A stretch of 64,000 bases of DNA from Cystobasidiopsis lactophilus. Its lineage: Eukaryota > Basidiomycota > Agaricostilbomycetes > Agaricostilbales > Chionosphaeraceae. The DNA is taken from NCBI GenBank assembly GCA_001599975.1, contig BCIO01000006.1, positions 1,705,652 through 1,769,651 of the forward strand. The letters run 5' to 3'. Position 1 is the stretch's first letter, and each line of letters opens with the position of its first letter. The notes beneath the pieces were generated by a model, which saw nothing but the letters and a program-made list of their open reading frames with translations, did no database searches and was not told the DNA's origin. The position numbers and the translations under genes were made by a program. Shown one piece after another: positions 56,240 to 64,000 of the stretch.

Positions 56240-58206
56240 TCACACATTCTTGCTCCTCTTCTTGATCTTGCCTTGCTGCTCCGACTCTGCCGCTCGTTTC
56301 CTCTTCTTGGACTTGTCCTCTTCGGTCGCCACTTCGCCGCGCTCTCGCCTCGCCTTCTTGCGCTTTCTCTTGGGCAGCTCGTCCGCTTCCATCTCGACTC
56401 TCTTCCGCTTCTTCTTCTCCTTGGAGCGCTCTTGCCCAGCTTGCTCGGTGTCCTGCTGGGTCTGGTCCGGGTGCTCCTCCGCCACCCGCTTGCGCTTCTT
56501 GGGCTGCCGGACTGGAGCCTCGTCGTCCATCACCTCGTTCTCGTCGTCCGACAGTCCAAGGGTAGCCAGGTCGACTACGGCAGAACGAGCCTCCTTGAGC
56601 TTGCGCTTCTCCGCTTTGGCCTGAGCGAGATAGTGCACGAGCGCTTCGTGGAAGTCGCCATCAGGGTTGACCTTTTGCAAGAAGCGCTGGTAGCGGGCGC
56701 TCCAGAATCTGTTGATTTGAACGGGGCTAAAGAGGTGCAACCTGGCTTGGACTTTGAGGGTAGACCAGATGACGGCGGATGTGTCTTCGTATTTGTGCAA
56801 GCTAACGGTCATGATGTAAGGCTAGAGAGCGTATTTGACAAAAAAAAGCCCAGCTTACTGTCGAAAAAGCCTGCATTGACGTGATGGAGTCCACAGGTTG
56901 CGGCGTCCGGATGCATCTTGAGAATCTGCGCGATCCCGTTGAAGAAGAGCCCTGAAAGCTCCCTGAGATTTCGTTCCGTCTGTGTCTATTAGAATGACTG
57001 ACCATCTACTTTTACATTGTGCGTCGTTTCGCCCAACTGTGCTGGCAATAGATGCCCAGGACTGTCTCGGCCGCCCACTTTCGCGACCTTCTGCCACTGC
57101 CTGCAACAACACGCGATCCTCTTCTCGACTCCACCGACCAGATCTGCGCGGCATTGCGTGCGTTCGCTGCTGTCGGTGGTGGGCATCAAGCGCACTTCGA
57201 GAGCGCTGCATCAGAGGTGCCATCTGGGTCCACTTTGGTCCCATCTCAGCATACAGCTTTTTGAACCGGACAGCCTCGGCTGGCGTAAGGGGTCCTTTGA
57301 TGTCGTGGTAAGGATCAAACATCAAATAGGCCCGAGTCTTGATTTTGTTGAGCGGCCGGCGATCGAGGAGATGCAGCCAAGCATACATCAGGTCATCGTA
57401 GGGAGCGGGCCTTTTGTATCTGTTCTTGGAATCGAAAAGCATGTCGATGAGAGACTCTTGGGTGATTCGATGCCATTTAGCGACGATCGCAAGACCCGCC
57501 TTGATGGCGGCCGACTCCGAATTTGAGAACTTGGCGTATTTGACATCGAAGCCCAAGCGAGTTCGAAGTTGAACGGCTTTTGCTCTAACTAAATTCAGGT
57601 CGCAGAGAGTCGCTTTCGCGAACGGGGACAGTTGGCAGAAGAATGACTTGGTCGAGTGGGAGGCGAGGTCGAAGTTCTCATCAATGAGCACAGTGGGCGG
57701 CTTCTTGGGCAGCGGCTCCTCGTCGGAAGAGCTGTCAGGTGGGGTGGGTAGCCGTGGAATTGGTGAAGGAGCAGCTTTCGGAGGAGGGCGCTGAAAGGGA
57801 GGCCGGGAGAAAGGCAGGCGACGGTGTTCGAAAGTGGGTCGAGGAGGGATCTTCTTGGTGATGACCTGAGGGCCGGAGAAGAAGAACGTGGGCCTCTGTT
57901 TGAAGGCAGTAGGCCTGGAGGTTTGTGACTGCTTCGAGGTTTGCGACTGATTCTCGAGCTGGAGCACCACTTGAGTGTGTCTCTTTTCGAGCGTCGAGAC
58001 GGGCTTACCTGCTTCTCTGGCTTCAAACCATCTGCGCCTCGTGTGACTGGGTTCGCTGCTCGCTTCTTAGACGCATGCAACTCGACAGCTGTCAGCTTTA
58101 CGTCTCTCCTCCCAGCTTCCATCGAAATCGAACTCACAGGCTCCTCTGCAGCCTTCCCGCTGGTAGGCAGCACTGTGCCGTTGTCGTTCCAACGCAGGTG
58201 TGGCAT
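56240..58206 (-). CDS. Reb1/TTF1-like Myb-domain protein (member D)
   Basis: Four exons fit in phase: 58206-58009, 57958-57003, 56951-56859 and 56801-56240, giving about 602 residues. It starts MPHLRWNDNGTVLPTSGKAA, nearly the same as A. It contains 'FFSGPQVITKKIPPRPTF', an acidic 'DSSSDEEPLPKKP' (shared with B), Myb-like parts 'KYAKFSNSESAAIKAG', 'LLDRRPLNKIKTRA', 'YAEMGPKWTQMAPLMQRS' and 'SGRWSREEDRVLLQA..VGRNDAQCKSRW', the C-terminal domain 'YEDTSAVIWSTLKVQARLHL', and a Lys/Arg-Glu tail ending KKRSKNV. The third exon needs an acceptor at TTTCAG (56952-56957), and the second needs CTCCAG rather than the site used at face value in A. With these the protein is intact. Role as for A. Confidence 0.76.
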
Positions 58207-58505
58207 GGCAAGCAGAACTGTGCTGGTTGAGCGAGGAGAAGAAGACAAGCAGAGAACAGGGTTGCTGTCAAAAAAGTCTCCGAAAGAAGAGCAGTCACGA
58301 CGCGTCCTCTGAAGCCAAGTTGGTCCGACCAGCGTCCCATCCTGATCTTCATCGTGTTGTAGATGTGAATTGGTCGCCTCAAACGAAGACACAGGAGCAG
58401 ACGCGACATTGGGCAAACGTGAGCAAATCCTCTCGAGCGAGCCGGGGGCGCGACGAAGGGCAGCTGGGTGACAATTCTGTAGCGTGGGCACTTCTTGGTG
58501 ATGCT
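57970..58505 (-). repeat. Near-identical duplicated block, copy at gene D 5' end
   Basis: Inverted partner of 30193-30735. It contains the upstream region, exon 1 and first intron of gene D. Small differences include loss of two bases at the first-intron acceptor and a CGACCAATTC / CGATCATTTG difference that keeps the upstream frame open here. Confidence 0.8.
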
Positions 58506-58795
58506 ATCAAAGTGTTTGAGAGGTATCCAGCGGACAAAGCAAAGCAAAAATCAATCCGTCGTGGTTGCATTCCAACTTGCGCGGTGGCGAGCGGGATTTG
58601 GCCGCTTGCGTGATCAGTCGACTTTTGCCCTCAAGTTCGGTTCTCTGAAGACACACCAATCCAAGGATGCGGGTCGGACATGGATCAAGAACGATTACAA
58701 GAGAATTTGCATTTATCAGAAGTCGGAACGACTCAAGGCCTATCTACATTGTTATATGAGGAGTATGAGGACATTACATGGGGCGTGAAGAGGAA
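58207..58795. other. Region upstream of gene D
   Basis: The first about 300 bases belong to the duplicated block. The remainder up to the 3' end of the claudin-like gene shows nothing recognisable. Confidence 0.4.
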
Positions 58796-59822
58796 TTATG
58801 CAGAGGGAGGCGAAAGATGAGCGGAAGAGGAGGTGCGTTGGTGGGCATAGTCCGGGATGGGCTTGTAGCCCTTCCGCTCTGGAATCTCCCAATGCCCCGC
58901 CAGGCCGGTGCCGACCATGATGAGAGCAAGCAGGACGTTCAAGCTCCACGCCAGAGCGGAGAGGATGAGACACCAAGACAAGGAGGAGCCGTAGTAGAAG
59001 CGCGAGTCCGTCCGGTAGGCGTGCACGACGATGGCGAAGGTGGCGATTTGGAAGGCGGCGTGTAGGCCCACCAGGCCAGCACAAAGAGGCCAACCGGACT
59101 TTCTACGCTTGCGGCCACCGCCTTGGATGACAAGGAGGGAGAAGAGCGAGGCGGCCCCAAAAGCGATGGAGAGCTGTGAGAAGTAGCTGTGGGCCCGAAC
59201 ATTGGGTGGTAAGCACAGCACACAAGGAAAAGAGATTGGGTCTAAAACGCACCCGGCCAATCGCCAGTAGGAACAGAACTGGGAGTAGCGGTACTTGCGC
59301 CTTAGGTCTTGGAAGAGCGAGGCTGAGGGCGCCACCTGGAGCTGGCCAAGCAAGTCCCAGAACCAGTTGTCCTCCGTCCGTGGTAGATCCTCCTCATCCC
59401 GCGCCAGCCCCTGCGAGCCAGTCAAAGTGGTGGCAGCGGCGGTGATGGGTGGCGATGGCAGAGGTTGAGGCCAAGCCAGTTCTCGGCAGTCGGCCTCCAG
59501 CTTCGGGTCTGTGAGACACCCTTCAGGACCTTGTCTTCGTAGTAGTTAAGAGGAAATGGGCACAACGCACACTTGCGGCAGATCCACTCGCTCCCGTCCA
59601 GGATGCTCTGGTCGCATTTTTCGAACAGCCCATAAACCGACGTCAACTGCACAGGCGAGGTTGGCGGCGTGGTTTGATGGATCCTGTGAGTCACCAAGAT
59701 GAGCGGCAGAGCCAAGATGGCACGATGACGACGCACCAGTGAGGCTGGGCCGCCGCAATCAGCGAGAGCACGACCGAGACCAATGTGCAGCCCGTCGCCA
59801 GCGAGAACAGAACGAGCCGCAT
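58796..59822 (-). CDS. Four-TM membrane protein, claudin/Sur7-like topology
   Basis: Four exons on the minus strand from ATG 59822. TM1 is in the first exon (LVLFSLATGCTLVSVVLSLI). An extracytoplasmic loop follows with three cysteines in 'GLFEKCDQSILDGSEWICRK' and 'YPKLEADC', the W-x-C-x(n)-C layout seen in claudin, PMP22 and Sur7/pali-like proteins. TM2 'YFSQLSIAFGAASLFSLLVI', TM3 'CAGLVGLHAAFQIATFAIVV' and TM4 'WCLILSALAWSLNVLLALIM' follow. The C-terminus is short and Ser-rich. All three donors are GTGCGT, and phases agree across the junctions. Probably a plasma-membrane domain organiser or uncharacterised tetraspan; no specific function can be named. Confidence 0.75.
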
Positions 59823-60022
59823 CTTGGCTTTGCCTCAAACGCACCAGACGCAGTCTCTGAGCAGCAACCGCACGCAAACGGCACCCAAAAGCAAGCTGGT
59901 GTCGTCGTCCAGCTCCAGCCTCTCCTCGCCGCCTTGTTGTGCTGCGTCATCCAAATGCTGGTCCTTCTTCGAGGCTGCCCTGCTTCCTGCTGCGTTGTCT
60001 GTACTACCTGACCTCGTCTGAG

Positions 60023-60268
60023 ATGGCGCAGCTCCTCGCCAGCCTGGCTGCTTGTCTGGTTGCCTTCCCCAGCCTCACGCCCCTAACTCCTCAGCTGGTC
60101 TCGGGAGTGGCCAGGGCGCCTGCAGTCTTTCCGACTCGCTTCTGCCTCGCTTCTAGTGACAATCAAGATCCAAAATACTGCAGCGCCACAGAGTACAAGC
60201 ATGGCAGGGACGGTGACATCGCGCTGGCCAAGTTCGCCGTGGCGTTCGAGTCTGGAGTGCTCAACTAG
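60023..60268 (+). CDS. Possible small secreted protein, 81 residues
   Basis: ATG 60023 to TAG 60268. A hydrophobic start (MAQLLASLAACLVAFPSLTP) looks like a signal peptide, followed by a soluble region with two further cysteines (FCLASS, YCSATE). It lies 200 bases from, and divergent to, the claudin-like gene. The frame is open further upstream without a better start. Small secreted proteins are common in fungi, but length alone gives limited support. Confidence 0.35.
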   Translation: MAQLLASLAACLVAFPSLTPLTPQLVSGVARAPAVFPTRFCLASSDNQDPKYCSATEYKHGRDGDIALAKFAVAFESGVLN

Positions 60269-60551
60269 CCTTTGCATGGGCCTTTGTTTGTTTGGGTGCC
60301 TCTAACAGTCTATTTAAAGTGGAATTCATCGACCCGGACTCAATTCAAGCTTCAGATTGCCATCCTCAGCCTGGACTCTTTTTCTGCCCCCACCGGCTGC
60401 TTTTTCTGCCTTCTTGTCCTCTCTGGGCCTTCCTTGTCGCCTTGATTTGGCAGACCGTGCTTGTGTGATTCTGTTGAGATACCAACGCCAACTTGTGCTC
60501 GTCGGTTTTGGCTTCAAGAGCCATCGTCGTTTTTGGCTTCAAGAGCCAGTG

Positions 60552-60902
60552 ATGTCTGAGTCGAGCGACCTCTGGATTGGAGATTTGGGACTAGCCATGA
60601 ATTTGTACGTCAGTTCTCCACACACTTTCTGTCTAAGGAACCATCCGGTCTGAACAGGATCTCTCAGTGCGGACCAAACCTCTCCCGCCAGTGCTTCGAT
60701 TCAATATCTGCGATGGCAGCTTGGAGCTCACTTTCTCATGCGTATGTGGAGATCGCCTTTGTAATCCCGTGTTTCCTGACTGATTCTACATACATGCAGC
60801 CCAAGACCAGCCCGGTTGCCCCCAATTCCCCTTCCTTGTTCACCCTACACCTGGCGCACCTGGCGCCTAAACCTTCCCCGCAAGTGGCTCAATAGAGTGT
60901 AG
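60552..60902 (+). CDS. Doubtful small three-exon gene
   Basis: MSESSDLWIGDLGLAMN at 60552 is followed by a good intron (GTACGT...GAACAG), a middle exon rich in Ser and Ala, and a second intron (GTATGT...CATGCAG) that leads to a TAG at 60900. 'DLWIGDL' resembles the start of an RNA-recognition motif, but the rest of such a domain is not present. It would overlap the 3' end of the convergent zinc-loop gene by about 36 bases. Included because both introns are well formed; it may be noise. Confidence 0.2.
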
Positions 60903-61789
60903 CTCCACTACAGCGCTGTCAGTATGCCGCTCGATAGGTGGATGATCAGTGCTGATTACAAATTTCGGGGATCGCAACTGCAGGCGGCCAGGAGACTCCA
61001 CATCGGATTGATAGCGTCGGAACATTTCTCTGCCTTCTGCAGTCGTCGGTGAAGCTCGTTTGACGATAAAAGAGGTCAAGCAAATTGGTTTGTGCTGGCA
61101 AAGCGTGAACGTTTGAAACGGCTCTTCGACGATGGTGGTCCCTGGACAGCCATTGCGTTCGACATTGCAGGCGTGTTCAGACCAAGTTCCATGTTCTGCG
61201 TTGATGCATCGGTGATTGTGACAGTAGTGTGACCACTCGACGCTAGTGTCGCTCGGAAACGACCACCTTGCAAGAGCTGCAATGTGGTACAGCCTGGGAA
61301 GAGACGTTCATAAATCTTTCACAGCTCACGTACTGAAATACCACGGGCTTACTTTACGTGCGCATCAATTCGGGTGCGGCAACCGCTCTCGTCAACCAGC
61401 TCCACTGAAAGTTTCCTCTTCGGCCTTTCCCGGCTTTGCATGCTGCCCGGAACCAAGCAGTCCCCTCGTTCACTACTCCTCCCTGCGAAGCAGGGAACGA
61501 CCACTGCCTTTTCGCGCAGGTTGTCCGTCAACCACACCATAAAGTCGCGGCCCGAGCCTTCGAATGTTCCGTCGTCGTTTTTGCCACCGGCGTAAACGAC
61601 GTTTGCGGCCTTGTAAATCGTGATAAGAGCTGCAATGCCCTCGACCGGTTTGAGATCCGAATCCTTCTCGGTCAGAGCAACGTCCCTTTTCTTGCGCAGG
61701 CTGCTTCGAGCTTGCGCGGCTGAAAGTTCATGTGGTGGGATTTTGCATTTCGGTTTGACTTGCTGTCTCTGCTGCTTCGCTTTGGGCAT
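60867..61789 (-). CDS. Protein with a zinc-binding loop of the His-Me endonuclease type
   Basis: Two exons: 61789-61353 and 61293-60867, joined across a 59-base intron (GTAAGC...CCCAG), giving 287 residues. The N-terminus is basic (MPKAKQQRQQVKPKCK). In exon 2 the sequence 'SHYCHNHRCINAEHGTWSEH', continuing A-C-N-V-E-R-N-G-C (about 165-195), has the pattern S-H-x-C-H-N-x-x-C-x-N-x-x-H-x(3)-E-x(4)-N-x-x-R-x-x-C. This is the zinc-binding loop described for I-PpoI-type His-Cys/His-Me finger endonucleases and widespread in uncharacterised fungal proteins. The intron is essential: without it the frame stops before the motif. Whether it is an active nuclease is open; no second catalytic segment was identified. 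The neighbouring sequence shows no transposon ends. Confidence 0.65.
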
Positions 61790-62879
61790 TGCAATGGTGC
61801 TTGTCTATGGAAACAGCCCCTCATTTACGACGTGTGCACTCCCTCTGGCTGCTTCTAATGGCTTCTTGCTCGTCGACGAGGAGGCGGACGAGGTCGACTT
61901 GTGGGTTTATGTCGCTTTTTGAAACGCTTAACTTTTGGCCGTTCCAACGAGTCTGCGACCCTCAAATCGGGTTCGTTGCCGGCCTCAACCTCACAGAATG
62001 GCCAATTGCCAAGCAGGGAGACGTGCACTGGTCTTTCATCGAGCTGAAGGATCCATAACGGAGTGGTTTCGATGCCGTTTTCGTGTTTCACTTATGTGCT
62101 GCTTTACGTCAAAAATCTACTGCTCGGCCAACAGGACATCTAGAGGGTCCGTTGCAGGTGCGATAAGCTTTTCAGAGCAAAGTAGGCCTCCACACTGACT
62201 ATGGCCGCAGTTGGGCATCATTTGGCCGAGTCACGTATCTGACACATATTCGGGGGCCCCGATATCAAAGGTATGAACGCTTCTGGCTATAAAAGGGGTC
62301 CTGAAGCAAAGATTCGCTTCTCTTCCAGCTTATGGTGTCGTCAAAACCCTTATCGGACCAAAGTCGGCCAAGATTTTACCGGCTGAACTTTGCAACCGGT
62401 TGTTCCAGAACGACGACGCTTGGGATGACTGAACAGCCTTTGCCGCGCTGCTCCTCTGCCCGAACATTGCTTCGAGACATGGATATGCCTTATCGGACCG
62501 TTGGTGCCCATGCTATCAAGATCGCAAGAACTGCCCACGCATTGCTTGCGCTGACGGAAACGCTATCCTAACGAATGCTGTGGTGACCGTGCCTTGCTGC
62601 CTTACTGCTTATGGTCTATCACATCAACGTTCTGCTGGAACGTCGGAGCCATTGGCGCCTAAGATAGCAGAAAAAAATGGAAAGTACCTTCACTGCGAAT
62701 CGAATCGCGGATGCGCCACACGCTGTGGCTTCGCCCGTTCAGCGGAAAGGCTGGGCGGGCTGCTGCATTGGCATTGACACATACGCGGGGAAAAATCCTT
62801 TGCAGACGACTTGAATTGGAATGGGGTACTGTAAGCAGTAGAGTAGCCTTGTTGCTACGATCTGCTGAGGTTAAGCCCT
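61790..62879. other. Region with a TATA box but no convincing gene
   Basis: About 1.1 kb. A well-formed TATAAAAG lies at 62288-62295, and 37 bases further an ATG (62332) opens a 79-codon frame (MVSSKPLSDQSRPRFYRL...). The frame has no recognisable domain. Otherwise nothing is seen. Confidence 0.35.
62288..62295 (+). promoter_or_regulatory. TATA box candidate
   Basis: TATAAAAG in a GC-balanced context, 37 bases upstream of an ATG at 62332. The clearest TATA element in the window, but its gene is doubtful. Confidence 0.4.
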
Positions 62880-64000
62880 TTATTCTATAGATTTGTTCGC
62901 TNGTCGAACGTCTCTCTCTCTTTTTTCTATTCTATCAGAACAAGGGCGGGGGCCGTTGATGTGCACGGACCCTTTCAATTTTTTCTGGGCCCAAGTTTTG
63001 GTTCGCCTTGGGCACCCCCGCCTTGTAGCCAAATTTTCATTTTTTTCAGTGTGTCTGAGAATTGGCTTGCGCAGGGCGGGCTTTTTTGAACGCACGATGT
63101 CCGCTGTTTTTGAAGTGAAGTAGGCCAATTTTTGGTAGGAATAATTGTCACAAGCTGGCGATTTGTTTGAGTGGCCGGGTCAAAAGCGATGGGGAATGTG
63201 TGGACCCCCGCCCTCTTAAGACGTTTGATTACCTTTTGCAACGCGTTCGTTGCCTTTGATGCTGCTCCCCTTNGGTAAGCAGAGAGGTGCCTCGGGCAAT
63301 GACATTGAGCGAAAGGGAAAGACCCGTTTTTTGTAAAAAGGCGCGTCTTGGGCTTCGATGCTTGCCGCCTTTGGAATCAAGCAAGGGCTTGTGCACGCAA
63401 TCGCCCCCGCCCTATGACCTTTTTTGTACCCGGCCTGCTTTGCCANCGTTAACTCACTTTGGCCCTTGATCACTTAGGCCCTTTATGCCCAGCGTGTTTG
63501 TTTTCCCTTTTGGCGATGGTCCATGGTCAAAGGGGGAAAGGACGAGACGAGAAGCGAGCGAAGGGGCCTGAAACTCGATTTGCTTCGCCGTGCGAGCGGG
63601 TTGCGAGCGAGGTACATAGCACAGGGCGTGTTGCCACATGCTAGCGTTTTTGCCTTGGTAGCGGGTTCCTCACTTGGCTTTGGCTTGAGTGCTGGTGTTT
63701 CGTCGAGGAACCTAGGCTTCGCCTGGACAGGCTTGCTCGGGGCCTTGCTGCTTNATTTGGAGCAAGGGTACATGAGGGCGGCCTGTTTGGGATCTCAATA
63801 AATTGCATTTTGGGGCCTTTGGCAGGGCCTCGTTAGTGGGACTCGCCTTTGAACGAAGGGCGAGTCCAAGTGCGGCCAAAGTGGGAAGGCCCCCGCCCTG
63901 CCAAAGGCCCTGCTGACCGAAAGCGGGCAACTGTTTTTCGGTCGGCACTTGACCCATTTGGCTCCAACAGTTCGCTTTCCAAGGCGGGGGCGTTCGTACC
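62880..64000. repeat. Gene-free tract with CCCCCGCC clusters and hairpins
   Basis: CCCCCGCC or its complement occurs at about 62944, 63014, 63205, 63404, 63890 and 63983, with a shorter GGGCGGG at 63074. A perfect 15-base inverted repeat pairs 63813-63827 with 63896-63910, and a second hairpin (GGACTCGCC / GGCGAGTCC, near 63839-63868) sits inside it. Poly-T tracts alternate with these clusters. Undetermined bases lie at 62902, 63273, 63446 and 63754. The pattern recalls GC clusters of fungal mitochondrial DNA, but no mitochondrial gene is recognised. Confidence 0.5.

Noticed and set aside
57950-58010. Apparent frameshift at the first intron of gene D
   Set aside because: Using the CTCCAG acceptor restores the frame exactly, so no inactivating change is needed.
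57595-58491. 298-codon minus-strand frame through exon 1 of gene D
   Set aside because: It reads through the first intron into the wrong frame of the next exon. The homologous frame in gene A is interrupted upstream of the ATG.
63523-63801. 92-codon frame with a hydrophobic segment near the right end
   Set aside because: It contains an undetermined base, sits in a repetitive tract with hairpins and has no recognisable domain.

Overview
This is nuclear DNA from a fungus, most likely a basidiomycete, and possibly a Microbotryomycetes-type yeast (Rhodotorula/Leucosporidium/Microbotryum relatives). The placement is inference. It rests on moderately high GC, dense genes cut by many 50-75 nt introns, 5' splice sites of the form GTGCGT/GTTCGT, and a gene set (Kcs1, TBCA, PRMT1, HSF, glyoxal oxidase) typical of fungi. 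No rRNA, tRNA or CRISPR was found. Four undetermined bases in the last 1.1 kb suggest a draft contig near its end.

Layout. (1) 1-14.8 kb: seven head-to-tail paralogous F-box-like genes, all on the minus strand. The leftmost runs off the window. The two nearest 14.8 kb each carry a single frameshift. (2) 15.98-18.37 kb: a multi-intron sugar transporter, followed by a decayed, N-terminally truncated PIF1-type helicase (18.57-19.68 kb). (3) 20.5-25.7 kb: inositol hexakisphosphate kinase Kcs1 and, convergently, tubulin cofactor A. (4) 26-58 kb: six members of a Myb-like family related to Reb1/TTF1 DNA-binding factors, interspersed with ordinary genes: an extended SDR reductase, a glyoxal/galactose-oxidase-like copper radical oxidase with four discoidin-like repeats, PRMT1, a multi-pass membrane protein and an HSF-type regulator. 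Four of the six family members form two copies of a two-gene module, A-B at 30.2-35.6 kb (+) and D-C at 58.5-53.1 kb (-), a large inverted duplication around about 17 kb of unrelated genes. (5) 58.8-62 kb: a claudin/Sur7-like four-TM protein, small doubtful genes, and a two-exon gene with a zinc-binding-loop motif of the His-Me endonuclease type. (6) 62.9-64 kb: gene-free sequence with repeated CCCCCGCC clusters and nested hairpins, unlike the rest.

The most unusual content is the Reb1/TTF1-like family. Its four full-length members are open through every intron with the same exon phases: a conserved proline/arginine-rich N-terminal block, a Myb-like DNA-binding region, a conserved C-terminal domain and a long Lys/Arg-Glu tail. 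Relatives of known role (Reb1, Rtf1, TTF-I) bind terminators and replication-fork barriers, so a local family of such factors is a candidate undescribed chromatin or replication-control system. That function is inference. Exon coordinates were worked out by eye from splice signals and reading-frame continuity. Family calls come from recognised motifs, with no database search.
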